A stretch of 6,166 nucleotides of DNA from Chloroflexota bacterium. Its GTDB lineage: Bacteria; Chloroflexota; Anaerolineae; VGOG01. The stretch is from the NCBI GenBank assembly GCA_030615705.1, contig JAUWYT010000105.1, positions 1 to 6,166 of the forward strand, given 5' to 3'. This document shows, piece after piece, positions 5,577-6,166 of this stretch. How positions within the stretch are numbered: position 1 is the stretch's first letter; each line of letters begins with the position of its first letter. Both the position numbers and the translations under genes were made by a program. Below the pieces are notes generated by a model. The model ran no database searches and had not been told where the DNA came from. It worked only from the letters and a program-made list of their open reading frames with translations.

Positions 5577-6166
5577 ATGAAGAACGTAGTTAGCGGCCTG
5601 GTAATTGCAGCTATCCTGCTTATGGCCCTCATCGCAGAAGACGCCGGCGCGACTATTGACCTGCTCCGGCGGGATTGCCAAATCCCGCCGCTTCGGTGCT
5701 CAGGTGAGCTGCCAGCCGCCGGATCTGGCGATCCGGCGGGAGCATTAGAGGCCACCACTCGCGGCGGCGACTGGGTTCAGACGACAGCGGCAGACTTCGA
5801 GGCTGGGGCTAGCCAGGGCATCCAGGTGACGCGAGAGGGCGACGGTGAGTTGTGCCTGGCGGTGGGAGAGACAACGGGCGTATTCACTTCTACGGTTGGC
5901 GCGGCCGCTTTTCCCTTCAACGCCGTGGGGGCTCACTGGTCGGCTGACGTGCCTCCCCACGCGCAATTGGCCGTTGCTGTGCGCACCAGTCCGGATGGGC
6001 TAGCCTGGTCGCCTTGGTATAACATCGTCGAGGTCGAGCAAGGTCAGGAAGGCCCCCCTGTACCTGTCGCCCTTGGTCCTTTGGCCCAAGGACAAAGGGT
6101 TCAGGACAGGTGCTTCTACGGGGGAAACCTTATCCTGACCGAAGGAGGACGTTGCCTTCAGTACCG
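5577..6166 (+). CDS. Partial exported protein, N-terminal part; possible cell-wall amidase of Chloroflexota type
   Basis: The frame is open from ATG 5577 to the window edge: 196 full codons, with the 3' end missing. Residues 1-25 (MKNVVSGLVIAAILLMALIA, then EDAGA) form a good Sec signal peptide: a lysine, a hydrophobic core, and an AGA-like cleavage site. Residues about 31-56 are encoded by a palindromic element and look low in information. From about residue 65 a beta-rich domain starts (GDWVQTTAADFEAG, FPFNAVGAHW, VAVRTSPDGLAWSPW, LTEGGRCLQYR). This pattern is familiar from the N-terminal domain of secreted Chloroflexota proteins often annotated as N-acetylmuramoyl-L-alanine amidase or peptidoglycan-recognition proteins; the catalytic part would lie beyond the window, so the function is only a suggestion. 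The start is bounded by an in-frame TAA at 5550-5552; AGGA at 5564-5567 is a weak ribosome binding site. It is co-directional with recD2 but 121 bp away with a repeat between, so probably separately transcribed. Confidence 0.75.
   Translation, partial: MKNVVSGLVIAAILLMALIAEDAGATIDLLRRDCQIPPLRCSGELPAAGSGDPAGALEATTRGGDWVQTTAADFEAGASQGIQVTREGDGELCLAVGETTGVFTSTVGAAAFPFNAVGAHWSADVPPHAQLAVAVRTSPDGLAWSPWYNIVEVEQGQEGPPVPVALGPLAQGQRVQDRCFYGGNLILTEGGRCLQY
5667..5739. repeat. Compound palindromic element inside the exported-protein gene
   Basis: Hairpin 1 (5667-5690) has arms CGGCGGGATT and AATCCCGCCG with loop GCCA. Hairpin 2 (5716-5739) has arms CCGCCGGATC and GATCCGGCGG with loop TGGC. Each has a perfect 10-bp stem and a 4-nt loop, and the loops are reverse complements of each other, so the second hairpin is in opposite orientation. 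A smaller dyad, GCTCA (5698-5702) with TGAGC (5705-5709), lies almost exactly midway. The whole 73-bp block looks like a REP/BIME-like or Rickettsia-palindromic-element-like unit. It is read through in frame by the host gene, encoding part of the segment between the signal peptide and the mature domain. Whether it is an inserted mobile unit cannot be decided from one copy. Confidence 0.8.

Noticed and set aside
5504..5758. Minus-strand open frame of 84 codons ending in RFFALRMTPVQ
   Set aside because: It consists of the antisense of the palindromic element and of the interspersed repeat; the RFFALRMT string is a hallmark of spurious translation of that repeat.

Overview
The window holds two complete genes, the 5' part of a third, and several palindromic or repeat sequences between and inside them. 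The organism is most likely a GC-rich, moderately thermophilic or environmental member of the Chloroflexota (Anaerolineae-like). This is an inference from three things: the architecture of the large glycoside hydrolase (lysozyme-type domain, paired Ig-like domains ending in a WD-hV-eg-WF pattern, discoidin domain), the style of the partial exported protein, and the interspersed repeats (TTCGTA units at the left edge, the TCATTCTGAGCG repeat near 5515). No rRNA, conserved marker set or database search backs the assignment.

Layout. Positions 1-63 are a TTCGT-rich inverted repeat just beyond the 3' end of the first gene. Positions 66-2804 (minus strand) encode a 912-residue modular protein: GH25 lysozyme-like domain, a second TIM-barrel hydrolase-like domain with clan GH-A-style NEP and TE acids, two homologous Ig-like domains and a C-terminal F5/8 type C (discoidin) domain. 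It has no signal peptide. Positions 2805-3223 are a divergent intergenic region with a near-consensus sigma-70 promoter reading leftward, a roughly 218-nt leader for the hydrolase, a rightward-oriented intrinsic terminator, and a weaker candidate promoter for the next gene. Positions 3224-5455 (plus strand) encode a full-length RecD2-type superfamily 1B DNA helicase. Positions 5456-5576 contain the last two of three tandem 10-mers that span the recD2 stop, and an interspersed repeat. From 5577 to the window edge an open plus-strand frame encodes the N-terminal 196 residues of an exported protein. Its coding sequence contains a compound palindromic element between the signal peptide and the mature domain.

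Relations between genes. The hydrolase and recD2 diverge from one intergenic region, but nothing suggests a shared function: one is a predicted polysaccharide or cell-wall hydrolase, the other a DNA repair helicase. The partial gene is co-directional with recD2 but separated by 121 bp containing a repeat, so it is probably a separate transcription unit. It resembles the N-terminal part of Chloroflexota secreted proteins often called N-acetylmuramoyl-L-alanine amidases, which would put two possible cell-envelope hydrolases on either side of recD2.

I see no CRISPR array, tRNA, rRNA, transposase or recognisable defence system. The points most worth following up are the double-barrel lysozyme-like protein without an export signal, and the in-frame palindromic element in the partial gene, whose two main hairpins differ by paired, structure-preserving changes.
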